DNA of 63,741 bases. Origin: Bacillus mobilis. Its GTDB lineage: Bacteria; Bacillota; Bacilli; Bacillales; Bacillaceae_G. This document shows, in pieces, positions 48,067 through 57,209 of the stretch. The DNA lies in the NCBI RefSeq assembly GCF_001884045.1, contig NZ_MACF01000125.1, forward strand, positions 1 to 63,741. Reading direction: 5' to 3'. The notes under the pieces were generated by a model. That model was not told the DNA's origin. It saw only the letters and a list, made by a program, of their open reading frames with translations, and ran no database searches. The stretch's first letter is position 1. Each line of letters opens with the position of its first letter. A program made the position numbers and the translations under genes.

Positions 48067-48993
48067 ATGAATAAACCTAAAATTGGGATGATTGGACTTG
48101 GAAGTATTGCGCAAAAAGCCTATCTTCCAACACTTACAAAAGAAACAGATTGGAATTTTGTAGGGGCGTTTACACCTAACGCTGAGAAAAGAAAACAAGT
48201 TTGCCAGCAATACCGGATGCAAGACTTTCATTCTATTGAAACGCTAGCTTCGGAATGCGATGCAATCTTCGTTCATAGTTCAACTGCATCGCATTATGAA
48301 ATCGTTTCTGAACTTCTGAAAAAAGGAATCGACGTTTATGTTGATAAGCCGCTAGCAGCTACAGTGGAACAGGCCGAGCAACTAGTCGAGTTGAGCGAAA
48401 AGTATAACCGAAAGTTAATGGTCGGATTTAATCGCCGCTTCGTTCCTATGTATGTTGCTGCAAAAGAGCAAGCTCATGACATTTCATGGATTCGAATTGA
48501 AAAGCACCGCACAAATAAAGTAGGACCATATACGTACGACTTTACTATGTTAGATGATTACTTACATATTGTAGATGCTGCTCGCTGGTTAGCTAACGAT
48601 GACCTTAATGTCGTTCATAATATGATGCAAATGAATGAAAAGAATGAACTTCTTTACGGACATCATACATATACAACGCCAAGTGGAATGTTACTTTCTA
48701 CTGCGATGCATCGCCATGCCGGTACAAATTTAGAACAAATTGAACTTGTAACGACAGGAAAAATCATTCGTGTAAAAAATATGAACACATTTGAAGTTGA
48801 GCAGGATAATACAGTTTCTCTAATCGGTTCACCATCATGGGATACGACGTTAAAGCAACGTGGTTTTGAAGATGCTGTTCATCATTTTATTGAATGTGTA
48901 CACGGTGATACAAAGCCTGTTGTAGATGGATTAGAAGCATTAAAAACGCAACAGCTGTTGCAATCTCTACTAAACGATGCAAATAAAAAGTAA
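48067..48993 (+). CDS. Gfo/Idh/MocA family oxidoreductase
   Basis: This 308-residue NAD(P)-dependent oxidoreductase has the Rossmann motif IGMIGLGSIAQKAY at the N-terminus and the EKP-type motif VDKPLAATVEQAEQL near residue 95. The substrate is probably a sugar or cyclitol, but it is not identifiable. The start at 48067 follows AGGGTGGG. It lies alone between the ankyrin lipoprotein and mscL. Confidence 0.85.
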   Translation: MNKPKIGMIGLGSIAQKAYLPTLTKETDWNFVGAFTPNAEKRKQVCQQYRMQDFHSIETLASECDAIFVHSSTASHYEIVSELLKKGIDVYVDKPLAATVEQAEQLVELSEKYNRKLMVGFNRRFVPMYVAAKEQAHDISWIRIEKHRTNKVGPYTYDFTMLDDYLHIVDAARWLANDDLNVVHNMMQMNEKNELLYGHHTYTTPSGMLLSTAMHRHAGTNLEQIELVTTGKIIRVKNMNTFEVEQDNTVSLIGSPSWDTTLKQRGFEDAVHHFIECVHGDTKPVVDGLEALKTQQLLQSLLNDANKK

Positions 48994-49121
48994 AACGGAT
49001 ACATTTTTCAGAATTTACTTTCATTCCCATTTCCTCTTTATTTCTCTCGCAAATTTCTATAGAATATGTTGATAGGAATTATAAATTTCATAATGAATCG
49101 TGGAAGGGATGGGATTAACAC

Positions 49122-49520
49122 ATGTGGAACGAGTTTAAAAAATTCGCATTCAAAGGGAATGTAATCGATTTAGCTGTCGGGGTTGTAATCGGTGCTGCAT
49201 TCGGTAAAATCGTTAGTTCTTTAGTAAAAGATATCATCACACCATTACTTGGTATGATATTAGGTGGCGTTAACTTTACAGATTTACATTTTGGATATGG
49301 TAAATCTGCTGTTATGTATGGTAACTTCATCCAAACTATTTTTGATTTCTTAATTATTGCAGCTTCTATCTTTATGTTCATTAAAGTATTCAACAAACTA
49401 ACATCTAAAAGAGAAGAAGAAGAAAAAGAAGAACTTCCAGAACCAACAAAAGAAGAAGAACTTCTTAGCGAAATTCGCGACTTACTAAAACAACAAAACT
49501 CTTCTAAAGATAGAGCATAA
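49122..49520 (+). CDS. mscL: Large-conductance mechanosensitive channel MscL
   Basis: This pentameric membrane channel opens under high turgor and releases solutes on osmotic downshock. It has 132 residues, with the N-terminal helix and first membrane segment ([19 protein letters not shown]) and a second segment ([19 protein letters not shown]), and a charged C-terminal coil. It is monocistronic with AGGGATGGG before the start and a strong terminator. Confidence 0.97.
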   Translation: MWNEFKKFAFKGNVIDLAVGVVIGAAFGKIVSSLVKDIITPLLGMILGGVNFTDLHFGYGKSAVMYGNFIQTIFDFLIIAASIFMFIKVFNKLTSKREEEEKEELPEPTKEEELLSEIRDLLKQQNSSKDRA

Positions 49521-49532
49521 TTGAACGGATAA

Positions 49533-49563
49533 AAAGGCATGTCCCCTCGGGACATGCCTTTTC
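49533..49563 (+). terminator. mscL terminator
   Basis: AAAAGGCATGTCC pairs with GGGACATGCCTTTT around a CCTC loop. Confidence 0.85.
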
Positions 49564-49569
49564 TATATG

Positions 49570-49842
49570 CTATAACGTTTCCGAATTCATATGAATAAAT
49601 AAAATAATACCAGCAACCATAAGTACCATTACACTACCTGCAAATAGTGTAATACCCATGAACATTAAGCTTGTGCTCATGTCCACTGATACACTTTCAA
49701 TAAAAATAGAAATTACATACGTGATAAGGGCAATTCCTGCAAGAATACTTCCTGGAACTAATCGCTTTAAGCCATTTTGTTTTAACGTCATATATGCAAA
49801 AATAGCAGTCATACAAAGCGTAATTATCCAAAGAACGATCAT
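49570..49842 (-). CDS. Three-helix membrane protein
   Basis: This 90-residue protein has three membrane helices, about residues 2-18, 30-49 and 58-84. It has no recognised domain, though it is reminiscent of YesK-like small membrane proteins. A GGGGGAAAG ribosome site lies before the ATG. It is convergent with mscL and stands alone. A bcr1 element is inserted about 120 bases upstream. Confidence 0.6.
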   Translation of the reverse strand: MIVLWIITLCMTAIFAYMTLKQNGLKRLVPGSILAGIALITYVISIFIESVSVDMSTSLMFMGITLFAGSVMVLMVAGIILFIHMNSETL

Positions 49843-49962
49843 CTCTTTCCCCCCTCACAAGCCTTTTCTTTCTATTATACATGACATTGCCCTATAATAG
49901 TTAAATTTGCACTTATGTGACATATAACAAGGAATCATACAATCTATAGAGAAGTCTTCCAG

Positions 49963-50119
49963 ATAAAGTGAAACTTTAATCAGCGGGGGTTTTGTTCATC
50001 CCCCACTGATTATTAGTTGAACCAATCGGACGTTTACGGACAGTTGATCTCCCACCTAACTTCTTTGCTCCAACTGAATTTTGAGGTGGGAGTTTTACTG
50101 TCCGTTAACGCGGGATAAG
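49963..50119 (-). repeat. bcr1-type interspersed repeat, copy 2
   Basis: The element of about 157 bp aligns with copy 1 throughout. It keeps the GGGGG hairpin and the outer stem, but changes pairs together: GGGCAG/CTGCCC in copy 1 is GGACAG/CTGTCC here, and AAT/ATT becomes TAC/GTA. The ends are ATAAA and ATAAG. A frameshifted gene begins 24 bases downstream. Confidence 0.8.
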
Positions 50120-50142
50120 CTATATACTCGGGAGGGTTTCAA

Positions 50143-50438
50143 TTGGAGGATGATATTGTAGGATACTTTAAACAAGTAGAGCGATTCGATTATATTACAA
50201 TCGACTTAGACAAAAAGTTTTTTATATCGAAGTTGTACAACTAGAAACAAATATAACTTTGCTAAAAGTATCACTTAACTTAGACAAGGATGAAACCATT
50301 ATTGCTGGCAATGTGAAACAATACGATCCTTCTAGGTTAGAGCATTTAATACAAAATTTTACACTCACTGCACAAACATGCCTTGAACATAATTTACGAA
50401 GTCCTGAAGAACTTTTTGCATTTTGGAAAGGAAATTGA
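50143..50438 (+). pseudogene. Uncharacterised gene with frameshift next to a bcr1 element
   Basis: From a TTG at 50143 (behind GGGAGGG) the frame encodes MEDDIVGYFKQVERFDYIT and stops 24 codons later. One base missing in the six-T run at 50218-50223 would join it to the second frame, which continues FYIEVVQLETNITLLKVSLN and ends in FAFWKGN. The joined frame would be 98 codons. The total span, 296 bases, is one short of a multiple of three. Family unknown. Confidence 0.5.
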
Positions 50439-50518
50439 CCGCCAGGAAAATGGATATTTTTCATATAAATCGATATAATTACCATATATAAATATTCTTT
50501 ATAAGGGAGTGTTTCATA

Positions 50519-50755
50519 ATGATTTGGATTTCACTAATCGTATTAGCCTATTTCCTCATTCTCGTCCCAATACAATATAACTATATTAAGATGCTCAAGA
50601 CAAAACAGAAAAAAATGAACATGTCACAAAACGAACTATATGACAACATGTCTTATGAAGAATCCCAAATACACTATCACTATCAAAGTAACGTATTTAC
50701 AATACCTGCTTCGCTTGTCGCAAGTATTATTTATAGAGTGAAACATGCAGCATAA
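50519..50755 (+). CDS. DUF3949-like small membrane protein
   Basis: This 78-residue protein has one N-terminal membrane helix (ISLIVLAYFLILVPIQY) and a polar tail (MNMSQNELYDNMSYEESQIH). Its family assignment, DUF3949, is tentative. The ribosome site AAGGGAG precedes the ATG. It overlaps the next gene by 11 bases and is probably co-transcribed with it. Confidence 0.6.
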   Translation: MIWISLIVLAYFLILVPIQYNYIKMLKTKQKKMNMSQNELYDNMSYEESQIHYHYQSNVFTIPASLVASIIYRVKHAA

Positions 50756-51119
50756 TATGTACGCTGTAAAATTATTGTTTGAATCTGTTCATTCTGGTGA
50801 GCCTAATCCTACAAAAATGGATGAGCATTATGAAGGAAATCACGATACACTTTTTGAAGAAAGTATTATTCTTGTTAAAGCAAACAGTTTAGAAGAAGCA
50901 CACAATCTAGGTGAAAAAATCGCTATGCAATCTGAGGATACGTACGATAACATGTATGATGAGCAAGTGAAATGGACATTTCGAAAAGTATTGCATGTGT
51001 TTGAATTAGACGATACACCATTTGAAACTGGAAAAGAATTATACGCAAGATTTTTACACGTTAAGAAAAATGAAACGGTAGATACAGTCGTACAAAAATA
51101 CTATCCCGAATACGAATAA
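50745..51119 (+). CDS. DUF4288 domain-containing protein
   Basis: This 124-residue soluble protein resembles DUF4288, a small family of unknown function (MYAVKLLFESVHSGEPNPTK near the N-terminus, VKANSLEEAHNLGEKIA). Alternative starts are 50745 and 50757. The ribosome site lies within the upstream gene. It is followed by a strong terminator shared with ccpA. Confidence 0.7.
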   Translation: MQHNMYAVKLLFESVHSGEPNPTKMDEHYEGNHDTLFEESIILVKANSLEEAHNLGEKIAMQSEDTYDNMYDEQVKWTFRKVLHVFELDDTPFETGKELYARFLHVKKNETVDTVVQKYYPEYE

Positions 51120-51149
51120 AAGCTCACAGCGAATGCTGTGAGCTTTTTT
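51117..51149. terminator. Bidirectional terminator between the DUF4288 gene and ccpA
   Basis: AAAAGCTCACAGC pairs with GCTGTGAGCTTTTTT around GAAT. Confidence 0.85.
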
Positions 51150-51153
51150 ATAC

Positions 51154-52152
51154 TTACTTCGTTGAATCTCTAAATTGGATACGGTGAGGTAAGATAACAG
51201 TGTGATCTTCCACTTTTTCTTTGTTCATATACTTTGTTAATAGACGCATTGCTACTGCACCGATATCATACATTGGTTGTACAACTGTTGAAAGTTGTGG
51301 ACGAACCATTAATGCAAGGCGTGTATTATCGAAACCAAGTACTTCTACATCAGTTGGTACGTTTAACCCAGCGTCTTGTGCTGCATGGATTACACCTAGT
51401 GCCATTTCGTCAGAAGATACGAAGATTGCTGTTGGCTTTTCATCGCTGCTCCAAAGCTTTTCGAATGCTTCGATACCTGAATCATATGTGTAATCTCCAT
51501 CGATTATAAGATTTTCATCATATGAAATACCTGCTTCTTCTAAAGCTTTTTTATAACCTTGTAACTTCTTCGCGCTTCCCGCTTTATCAATGAAAGGACC
51601 AGAGACGAAACCGATACGCTTATGTCCTTGCTCAATAAAGTGCTTCATTGCGTCGTAAGCTGCTTGTGTATAATCAATATTTACTGATGGCGTTTCATTT
51701 TGCTCATCAAATGACGCTGCTAATACGATCGGTACTGGAGACTTTTTGAATTCTTCAATATGAATGTCTGTAATATCTTCACCCATGAAAACAATTCCGT
51801 CCACTTGTTTTCCAAGCATCGTATTTAATAAATGGAATTCTTTCTCTTTGTTTTGGTCAGAGTTACTTAAAATGATGTTATATTTGTACATTGTTGCGAT
51901 ATCTTCAATTCCACGAGCAAGTTCTGCATAAAACGTATTTGAGATATCAGGAATAATAACACCTACTGTAGTTGTCTTCTTACTTGCTAGTCCACGTGCT
52001 ACCGCATTTGGGCGGTATCCTAAACGATCAATTGCTTCTAATACTTTCTTTCTTGTTGTAGGCTTTACATTTGGGTTACCGTTCACAACGCGTGATACGG
52101 TAGCCATTGAAACGTTCGCTTCGCGCGCTACATCATAGATTGTTACGTTCAT
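51154..52152 (-). CDS. ccpA: Catabolite control protein A
   Basis: CcpA is the LacI-family master regulator of carbon catabolite control, with Hpr-Ser46-P as partner. It represses or activates genes at cre sites. The protein has 332 residues, as in B. subtilis. It starts [20 protein letters not shown], containing the helix-turn-helix, with the hinge helix near residue 55. AAGGAG precedes the ATG at 52152. It is monocistronic here; the B. subtilis neighbour aroA is not in this interval. Confidence 0.95.
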   Translation of the reverse strand: MNVTIYDVAREANVSMATVSRVVNGNPNVKPTTRKKVLEAIDRLGYRPNAVARGLASKKTTTVGVIIPDISNTFYAELARGIEDIATMYKYNIILSNSDQNKEKEFHLLNTMLGKQVDGIVFMGEDITDIHIEEFKKSPVPIVLAASFDEQNETPSVNIDYTQAAYDAMKHFIEQGHKRIGFVSGPFIDKAGSAKKLQGYKKALEEAGISYDENLIIDGDYTYDSGIEAFEKLWSSDEKPTAIFVSSDEMALGVIHAAQDAGLNVPTDVEVLGFDNTRLALMVRPQLSTVVQPMYDIGAVAMRLLTKYMNKEKVEDHTVILPHRIQFRDSTK

Positions 52153-52445
52153 CTCATCGCACACTCCTTCTATTTTTGTTATCTATTTTTATGTATCGGT
52201 TACTTGAATGAAAAAAAGACATCAACTCTATTTGCAGATGCCACCAATCGTCCCGAGTTCTTCCTTTTACTAATGATACGATAAAAACGCAGGCTCATAC
52301 AATATTTTCCCGCAAAAGTTTCGAAAAAATTCGCTTCTTTTCTCGTATTTTCGTATTTTTTATGAAAAAAAGGGCATTTTTTGTAAAAATATAGATATTT
52401 CACACGGAAAAACCTTATTTTAAGCAGTACGATAGTAAATGAAAT
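52153..52445. other. ccpA upstream region
   Basis: I see no convincing gene. A 67-codon minus-strand frame (52200-52403) is basic and rich in lysine and phenylalanine, has no ribosome site and lies in AT-rich promoter-like DNA. The region presumably holds the ccpA promoter. Confidence 0.5.
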
Positions 52446-52582
52446 TTATATCGGCATTTTTTCGAATATATCGACCGCAACTCGAAATATATCATTGATT
52501 TTCCAAATATATCAACCACAACTCTAATTATATCAGCGTTTTTTTTGATATATCGACTTACCGAGAGAAGTCGACAATGATA
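52446..52582 (-). repeat. Tandem array of six 20- to 21-bp units, opposite orientation
   Basis: ATATATC ends recur at 52452, 52472, 52493, 52513, 52534 and 52554, about 20 or 21 bases apart. Read on the minus strand it opens with CTCTCGGTAAGTCGATATAT, matching the start of the array at 43535. It lies between ccpA and the CamS gene. Confidence 0.8.
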
Positions 52583-52731
52583 GTCATTTGATGCGCTGGA
52601 TTTGGAGATGCGTGGCGCCCTGTAGAATGCGTTATATCAAGAACGGAAGGGGTAACTATATTTCTTCCTTTATAATTGGCACAGCGGAAATATGACGCAT
52701 TTTTTCCCATCGTACATTTCCACTTACAAGT
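52583..52731. other. Intergenic stretch, nothing recognised
   Basis: About 150 bases upstream of the CamS gene terminator. No gene, repeat unit or clear promoter is seen. Confidence 0.4.
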
Positions 52732-52762
52732 AAAAAAGACAGTGTAAACACTGTCTTTTTTT
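52732..52762 (-). terminator. Terminator of the CamS gene
   Basis: AAAAAAGACAGTGT pairs with ACACTGTCTTTTTTT around AA. The stem touches the stop codon at 52761. Confidence 0.85.
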
Positions 52763-53777
52763 ATAAGAAGGAAACAAACGGTTTATCACTGTTTTTCTCT
52801 TTTATAATAATTGCCTCGATTTTACTCTCGGACTTGATCTGCAATTGCACTTTCGCATCTTTAGGTAATTTTTCTAACATACTTTGAGCAGCCATTTGGG
52901 TAAGGGCCATTAATTCTGTTTTACCGTTATATTTAATAACAATATTCATATTTAATGCATCCATTTGATTTTTCTTATAAGACACTTTAGCATTGACTGG
53001 GATAAAATCTGCCGGAGAAAAACCTTTCATTGCATCAGCAAATTCAGTTATTTTTGTATTATCTTCTCCATGTGCTTTTGTAAATTCATCAGAAGGATAT
53101 GAATACGCTTGTTCATCAATCGTACTCCAATTTCCAAGGTTCGTATCATTCTTTTGAACGGTAGCACTAGCAATATACGTACCATTTTTTAAAGAACTTG
53201 TACTTTCTTGCTTAAAGATAGCAAATGTAATTGGAGATTTGTTATACTTGTCATTTTTATTAATCGCTTCAGTAAGTTGCTTAGCAACTTCAGCGCCCTT
53301 AGACATTGCTTCTTCATTCGATACACTTGAAGACATCGCTAGCCCAATCACCACACCAGATAAACTTAATTCATTTGAATTCTGCTTCCCGAAATAGTCT
53401 TGTTCTATAATATTTGTCAAAACTGGCGCTTCTACTTTCGCGACTAATTCATCAACTAATTTCTCAGGGATATACTGATTTAATTGCAGTACATGACTTT
53501 CTGTATCAAATTGCTCTTTCGCAATATTCATTAAACCATTTTCATACTCTGCTAAATCTAATTTAGAATTTGTTTTTATATTAGCTGTATTTATAACCTT
53601 TTGTTCTTTTAAAGGAATTACAGTTCTATAATAATCTTTAGAAACAGCAGTTCTCGGAATCATGCTTTTTTCTTTCGTATCCTTTTGTATAACTTCATCC
53701 TTCTTACTAATCGTATCATTACTACAAGCTCCTAGTAATAAACTTACGACCGCGAAGGATAATGCCATTTTCTTCAT
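52761..53777 (-). CDS. CamS family lipoprotein
   Basis: This 338-residue lipoprotein has signal peptide and lipobox LLGACS (Cys18). The mature protein has the CamS-family pattern YYRTVIPLKEQK followed by DLAEYENGLMNIAKEQFD. CamS proteins were found as precursors of enterococcal sex pheromone peptides; the role in Bacillus (YerH-like) is unknown. No peptide pheromone can be predicted here. It is monocistronic. Confidence 0.8.
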   Translation of the reverse strand: MKKMALSFAVVSLLLGACSNDTISKKDEVIQKDTKEKSMIPRTAVSKDYYRTVIPLKEQKVINTANIKTNSKLDLAEYENGLMNIAKEQFDTESHVLQLNQYIPEKLVDELVAKVEAPVLTNIIEQDYFGKQNSNELSLSGVVIGLAMSSSVSNEEAMSKGAEVAKQLTEAINKNDKYNKSPITFAIFKQESTSSLKNGTYIASATVQKNDTNLGNWSTIDEQAYSYPSDEFTKAHGEDNTKITEFADAMKGFSPADFIPVNAKVSYKKNQMDALNMNIVIKYNGKTELMALTQMAAQSMLEKLPKDAKVQLQIKSESKIEAIIIKEKNSDKPFVSFL

Positions 53778-53861
53778 TACTTAAAACCTACTTTCAACAA
53801 TCTAGTTATTTAATTTGAACTATTAACAGTGTACCATTAAATATATTTCAACAAAAACAAA

Positions 53862-53896
53862 AAAAGAAGCAAGCACCTTTAGCTTGCTTCTTTTTA
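53862..53896 (-). terminator. Terminator after brxC
   Basis: AAAAAGAAGCAAGC pairs with GCTTGCTTCTTTTT around a seven-base loop, next to the brxC stop codon. Confidence 0.85.
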
Positions 53897-54220
53897 CTTA
53901 ATATTCTCTTCTAAAGCGTCTTTTTTAATGTTCCAATGAGACGTATTCCATACTACCATCCCATCTTTTATGTATAACACTTGCGGAGATTCATGTTTAA
54001 TGCTGTACTGTTCTGCAACACGATTCGAAACATCTCTCGCATCTTGTACGTATAAGTAATACGCTGGTACTGCTCTTTCTTCACTGCAATATGCTTGAAA
54101 TTCTGTATATGCACCGTGACTAATCGGGCATGTCGTACTATGTTTAAAAAGAACATAAGGCTCATTTTTTTCTACTAATACTTCAAGCTCTTCAATTGTT
54201 TCAACTTTTGTCATATTCAT
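53894..54220 (-). CDS. brxC: Monothiol bacilliredoxin BrxC (YtxJ)
   Basis: This 108-residue thioredoxin-like protein has a single-cysteine CPIS motif (Cys31) of the bacilliredoxin type. It removes bacillithiol from proteins. The ATG at 54220 shares one base with the stop of the upstream DUF948 gene (TGATG), and AGAGGTG lies upstream. Position beside the DUF948 gene matches B. subtilis ytxG-ytxJ. The gene is the second of the operon. Confidence 0.88.
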   Translation of the reverse strand: MNMTKVETIEELEVLVEKNEPYVLFKHSTTCPISHGAYTEFQAYCSEERAVPAYYLYVQDARDVSNRVAEQYSIKHESPQVLYIKDGMVVWNTSHWNIKKDALEENIK

Positions 54221-54732
54221 CACGATTCACCTCTCATACGAAGTCTAGAGCGCTTCTCTTTCTTTTCAGCCTTTTTCTCAAGTCTTTCTAATTTACGCTC
54301 TTCTTTTTCAACCTTTTTCTCTTGTCTTGTCGTACGATAATGATTGTATACTTCAATTGCCGCGCTGCTCCACTGTACAACTTGCGCTACTTTATCTGCA
54401 TTGTTTTCAATTTCGCCTGTAACAGATTCTGATACATTACGAAGTTTCGTATTTAAAGAATGGATTGTCGTTCCAATTCCATCTACACCCGATACTACTT
54501 TGTTTAATGATTGTGACTTCTGTTGAATGTCATCAGCTAACGCATTTGTTTTATGTAATAATTGCTCCGTCTCTACGCTAATCCCTTGCATTTGCTTTTC
54601 TAAACCTTCTAACGTGCTCGCAACGTTTTCTAACGTCTTTTGAACCGATAACAACGTTCTGCATACATACACTACTAATACAGCGAAAGCAACCGCGATA
54701 ATAGCCGCACTTACATATAAAAGAACTTGCAT
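54220..54732 (-). CDS. ytxG: DUF948 membrane-anchored protein YtxG
   Basis: This 170-residue protein has an N-terminal membrane helix (VLLYVSAAIIAVAFAVLVV), then a long heptad coiled coil (LLSVQKTLENVASTLEGLEK) and a strongly basic C-terminus. The family is DUF948. In B. subtilis ytxGHJ belongs to the general stress regulon. The start at 54732 follows AAAGGAAG. It is the first gene of the ytxG-brxC pair; ytxH is absent between them. Confidence 0.85.
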   Translation of the reverse strand: MQVLLYVSAAIIAVAFAVLVVYVCRTLLSVQKTLENVASTLEGLEKQMQGISVETEQLLHKTNALADDIQQKSQSLNKVVSGVDGIGTTIHSLNTKLRNVSESVTGEIENNADKVAQVVQWSSAAIEVYNHYRTTRQEKKVEKEERKLERLEKKAEKKEKRSRLRMRGES

Positions 54733-54919
54733 TTCATCACTTCCTTTATCTTTTTCATACTTTCTCCTATTATACAATCATTTTCCGTTTCGTTCTAATC
54801 CTTATCTTTTCATTAGAATTTTCATACTTATTCGTTAACTTTAACATAAATGATTCAACAAATTCCACTAAGTAGGTTACAATAGGAGAGGATACATAAT
54901 TAGTAGGGAGGCTTTACAT

Positions 54920-56035
54920 ATGAAAGATCCACGCATTGAAAAGTTAGCATACAATTTAATTAACTACTCTATTCGCTTACAAAAAGGCGAAAAAGTATTA
55001 ATTGAAAACTTTGGCTTACAAAAAGAACTTGTAACTGCACTTGTAAAAGAAGCATATGCAGCTGGTGGTTTCCCATTCGTTTCTTTAAAAGATCATCAAG
55101 TAGATCGCTCTTTATTAATGGGTGCTACTGAAGAACACTTCGAACAAATCGCTGCATATGAAGCAAGCGTAATGAAAGATATGGACGCTTATATCGGTCT
55201 TCGCTCTGGCGATAACATTAACGAACAAGCTGACGTACCAAGTGAAAGAATGCAAATTCACGGTCAAACAGTTGGTAAGAAAGTTCATAGAGACATCCGC
55301 GTTCCGAAAACGCGCTGGGTTGTTCTTCGCTACCCAAATGCTTCTATGGCGCAGCTTGCTAAAATGAGCACAGAAGCTTTCGAAGACTTCTACTTCGAAG
55401 TTTGTAACTTAGACTACGGTAAAATGGATAAGGCAATGGATAGCCTTGTTACATTAATGAATAAAACAGATAAAGTTCGTTTAACTGGTCCTGGAACTGA
55501 CTTAACATTCTCTATTAAAGACATTCCAGCTATTAAATGCTCAGGTCATTTAAATATTCCAGACGGTGAAGTATACTCTGCACCAGTTCGCGATTCTGTT
55601 AACGGTACAGTTTCTTACAACACGCCATCTCCTTACAACGGTTATACATTTGAAAATGTACAACTTAAGTTTGAGAATGGCCAAATCGTTGAAGCAACTG
55701 CAAACGACACAGAGCGCATTAACAAAATCTTCGATACAGACGAAGGCGCACGCTACGTTGGTGAGTTCGCAATCGGCGTAAACCCATACATCTTACATCC
55801 AATGGGAGATATCCTATTCGATGAAAAAATCGATGGCAGCTTCCACTTCACTCCTGGACAAGCTTACGACGATGCATGGAACGGCAACAACTCGAACATT
55901 CACTGGGATTTAGTATGCATCCAGCGCCCGGAATACGGCGGCGGCGAAATTTACTTCGACGACGTACTAATCCGTAAAGACGGACGCTTCGTTGTATCTG
56001 AACTAGAAGCTTTAAACCCAGAGAACTTAAAATAA
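54920..56035 (+). CDS. Aminopeptidase, M29 family
   Basis: This metallo-aminopeptidase of family M29 has 371 residues. The probable metal ligands are in HLNIPDGEVYSAP, YVGEFAIGVNP and NGNNSNIHWDLV near the C-terminus. It releases N-terminal amino acids from peptides, typically with cobalt or zinc. GGGAGG precedes the ATG. It is divergent from the ytxG-brxC operon, as in the B. subtilis ampS neighbourhood, but slightly shorter than the typical 410 residues. Confidence 0.85.
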   Translation: MKDPRIEKLAYNLINYSIRLQKGEKVLIENFGLQKELVTALVKEAYAAGGFPFVSLKDHQVDRSLLMGATEEHFEQIAAYEASVMKDMDAYIGLRSGDNINEQADVPSERMQIHGQTVGKKVHRDIRVPKTRWVVLRYPNASMAQLAKMSTEAFEDFYFEVCNLDYGKMDKAMDSLVTLMNKTDKVRLTGPGTDLTFSIKDIPAIKCSGHLNIPDGEVYSAPVRDSVNGTVSYNTPSPYNGYTFENVQLKFENGQIVEATANDTERINKIFDTDEGARYVGEFAIGVNPYILHPMGDILFDEKIDGSFHFTPGQAYDDAWNGNNSNIHWDLVCIQRPEYGGGEIYFDDVLIRKDGRFVVSELEALNPENLK

Positions 56036-56037
56036 TA

Positions 56038-56076
56038 AAAAAAAACGCTCGGAATTTTCTCCGAGCGTTTTTTTTA
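56038..56076. terminator. Bidirectional terminator
   Basis: AAACGCTCGG pairs with CCGAGCGTTTTTTTT around an eight-base loop. Confidence 0.85.
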
Positions 56077-56508
56077 ATACTTTAATAAGTCTTTCGCCAC
56101 ATCTTCTGGCACTTTAAAACCCATCTTCTTATTTTTCATTTCAACTTCGACATAAGGGACATCTTTATATACTGTCATTGCACCAATTTCATGTAACTCT
56201 TTTTTATCTTTACTCGACTCTGATAATTTTGGTGTATCTTCTTGATACATTTTAAATGTTTTCCCTTGCGGAGTATCCATAGGAGCCGATTGCATTTCCC
56301 ACTTATCCATTTTCATGACTTCAAACAGCTTTTCAATTTCTTTCTTATCGGTAATTACTTTTTTATCACTTGAATCTGTAAATGATTCAATCTCAACCTT
56401 TTGTGCCTTTTCAAAGTTCATATCAGCCTTTTCCTTCTTCGCACTACACCCTATTAAAAGAACGGATGCGGTTAGCAGAAGTAAAAATAACGTAAGGACT
56501 TTTTTCAT
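56074..56508 (-). CDS. Small lipoprotein
   Basis: The 144-residue precursor has a signal peptide and lipobox LIGCSAKK (Cys21). The mature part is acidic-basic mixed and lysine rich, with a repeated KKEIEKLFEVMKMDKW-type helix. No family was recognised. It is the third gene of a small envelope operon with two membrane protein genes upstream. Confidence 0.65.
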   Translation of the reverse strand: MKKVLTLFLLLLTASVLLIGCSAKKEKADMNFEKAQKVEIESFTDSSDKKVITDKKEIEKLFEVMKMDKWEMQSAPMDTPQGKTFKMYQEDTPKLSESSKDKKELHEIGAMTVYKDVPYVEVEMKNKKMGFKVPEDVAKDLLKY

Positions 56509-56523
56509 TTCTAATCCTCCTAA

Positions 56524-56706
56524 CTACATAGAACTACTTTTTTCGTTTTTGGTTTGCTGAAAATGAAAATAATATAACAGCGCCACTGCGATAGTACCTA
56601 TTAATATCGGTTCATATAAGGGCAGATCCCATTTCATATATACTCTAGTGCAAATAGCAAACACAAGCAAAATTTCCAAACAAAACAAAGGTTTTACATA
56701 TTTCAT
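56524..56706 (-). CDS. Two-helix membrane protein
   Basis: The 60-residue product has two hydrophobic stretches, about residues 6-22 and 30-49, and a polar C-terminus. Its start codon overlaps the stop of the upstream PH-domain gene by four bases (ATGA), so the two are translated together. Its function is unknown. Confidence 0.55.
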   Translation of the reverse strand: MKYVKPLFCLEILLVFAICTRVYMKWDLPLYEPILIGTIAVALLYYFHFQQTKNEKSSSM

Positions 56707-57107
56707 TTCTTACCCACCATTTCTATTTTCACATGTGGATTTTCTTTTTCTACAAGCGATAAAAACTGCCCCATATGTTGCGGCATCGCAATCATATGTA
56801 CTTTATATGCATTCGTCGTAATTTCAAGGGATTTCCCAACTTGACGAATGATTCTTATCTCTTTCAATACAACATCGTCATTTAAAATGCCGTACTTCAA
56901 TACACCATTTTCTACTTTATGCTTTTTAATAAATACTTCCCAAACGAGTGGTACATTTACAAGGAAGCATAAACCCATTCCAATTAACGCTGACAGCCAC
57001 TTTTCTTGATTGGTGAAAAGTATGACAAGTGGATACACAAACATAAAAGCTAACGTGAGACAAACGAAAATTACTACCGACTTACTTCTTTGAATCGGAA
57101 TGTTCAT
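56703..57107 (-). CDS. Membrane protein with PH-like domain
   Basis: This 134-residue protein has two N-terminal helices, about residues 10-30 and 35-58. A C-terminal domain (VLKYGILNDDVVLKEIRIIR) looks like a bacterial PH-like fold. The assignment is tentative. It is the first gene of a three-gene envelope operon that ends with a lipoprotein. Confidence 0.55.
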   Translation of the reverse strand: MNIPIQRSKSVVIFVCLTLAFMFVYPLVILFTNQEKWLSALIGMGLCFLVNVPLVWEVFIKKHKVENGVLKYGILNDDVVLKEIRIIRQVGKSLEITTNAYKVHMIAMPQHMGQFLSLVEKENPHVKIEMVGKK

Positions 57108-57156
57108 ACACGCACCCCCTTAACCTAAATTATACCACTTTTTCCATTTTAGTCAT

Positions 57157-57186
57157 AAAAAAAGGCCATTTCTGAATGACCTTTTC
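57157..57186 (-). terminator. Weak terminator of the RimJ/RimL-like gene
   Basis: AAAAGGTCATT and AATGGCCTTTTTTT pair with one mismatch around a short loop on the minus strand. Confidence 0.55.
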
Positions 57187-57209
57187 AAACAATGTACCTA
57201 TATCATTTC

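Noticed and set aside
50222-50485. 87-codon minus-strand frame
   Set aside because: It lies opposite the frameshifted gene at 50143 and has no ribosome site.
52200-52403. 67-codon minus-strand frame upstream of ccpA
   Set aside because: No ribosome site, and a low-complexity lysine- and phenylalanine-rich product in AT-rich promoter DNA.
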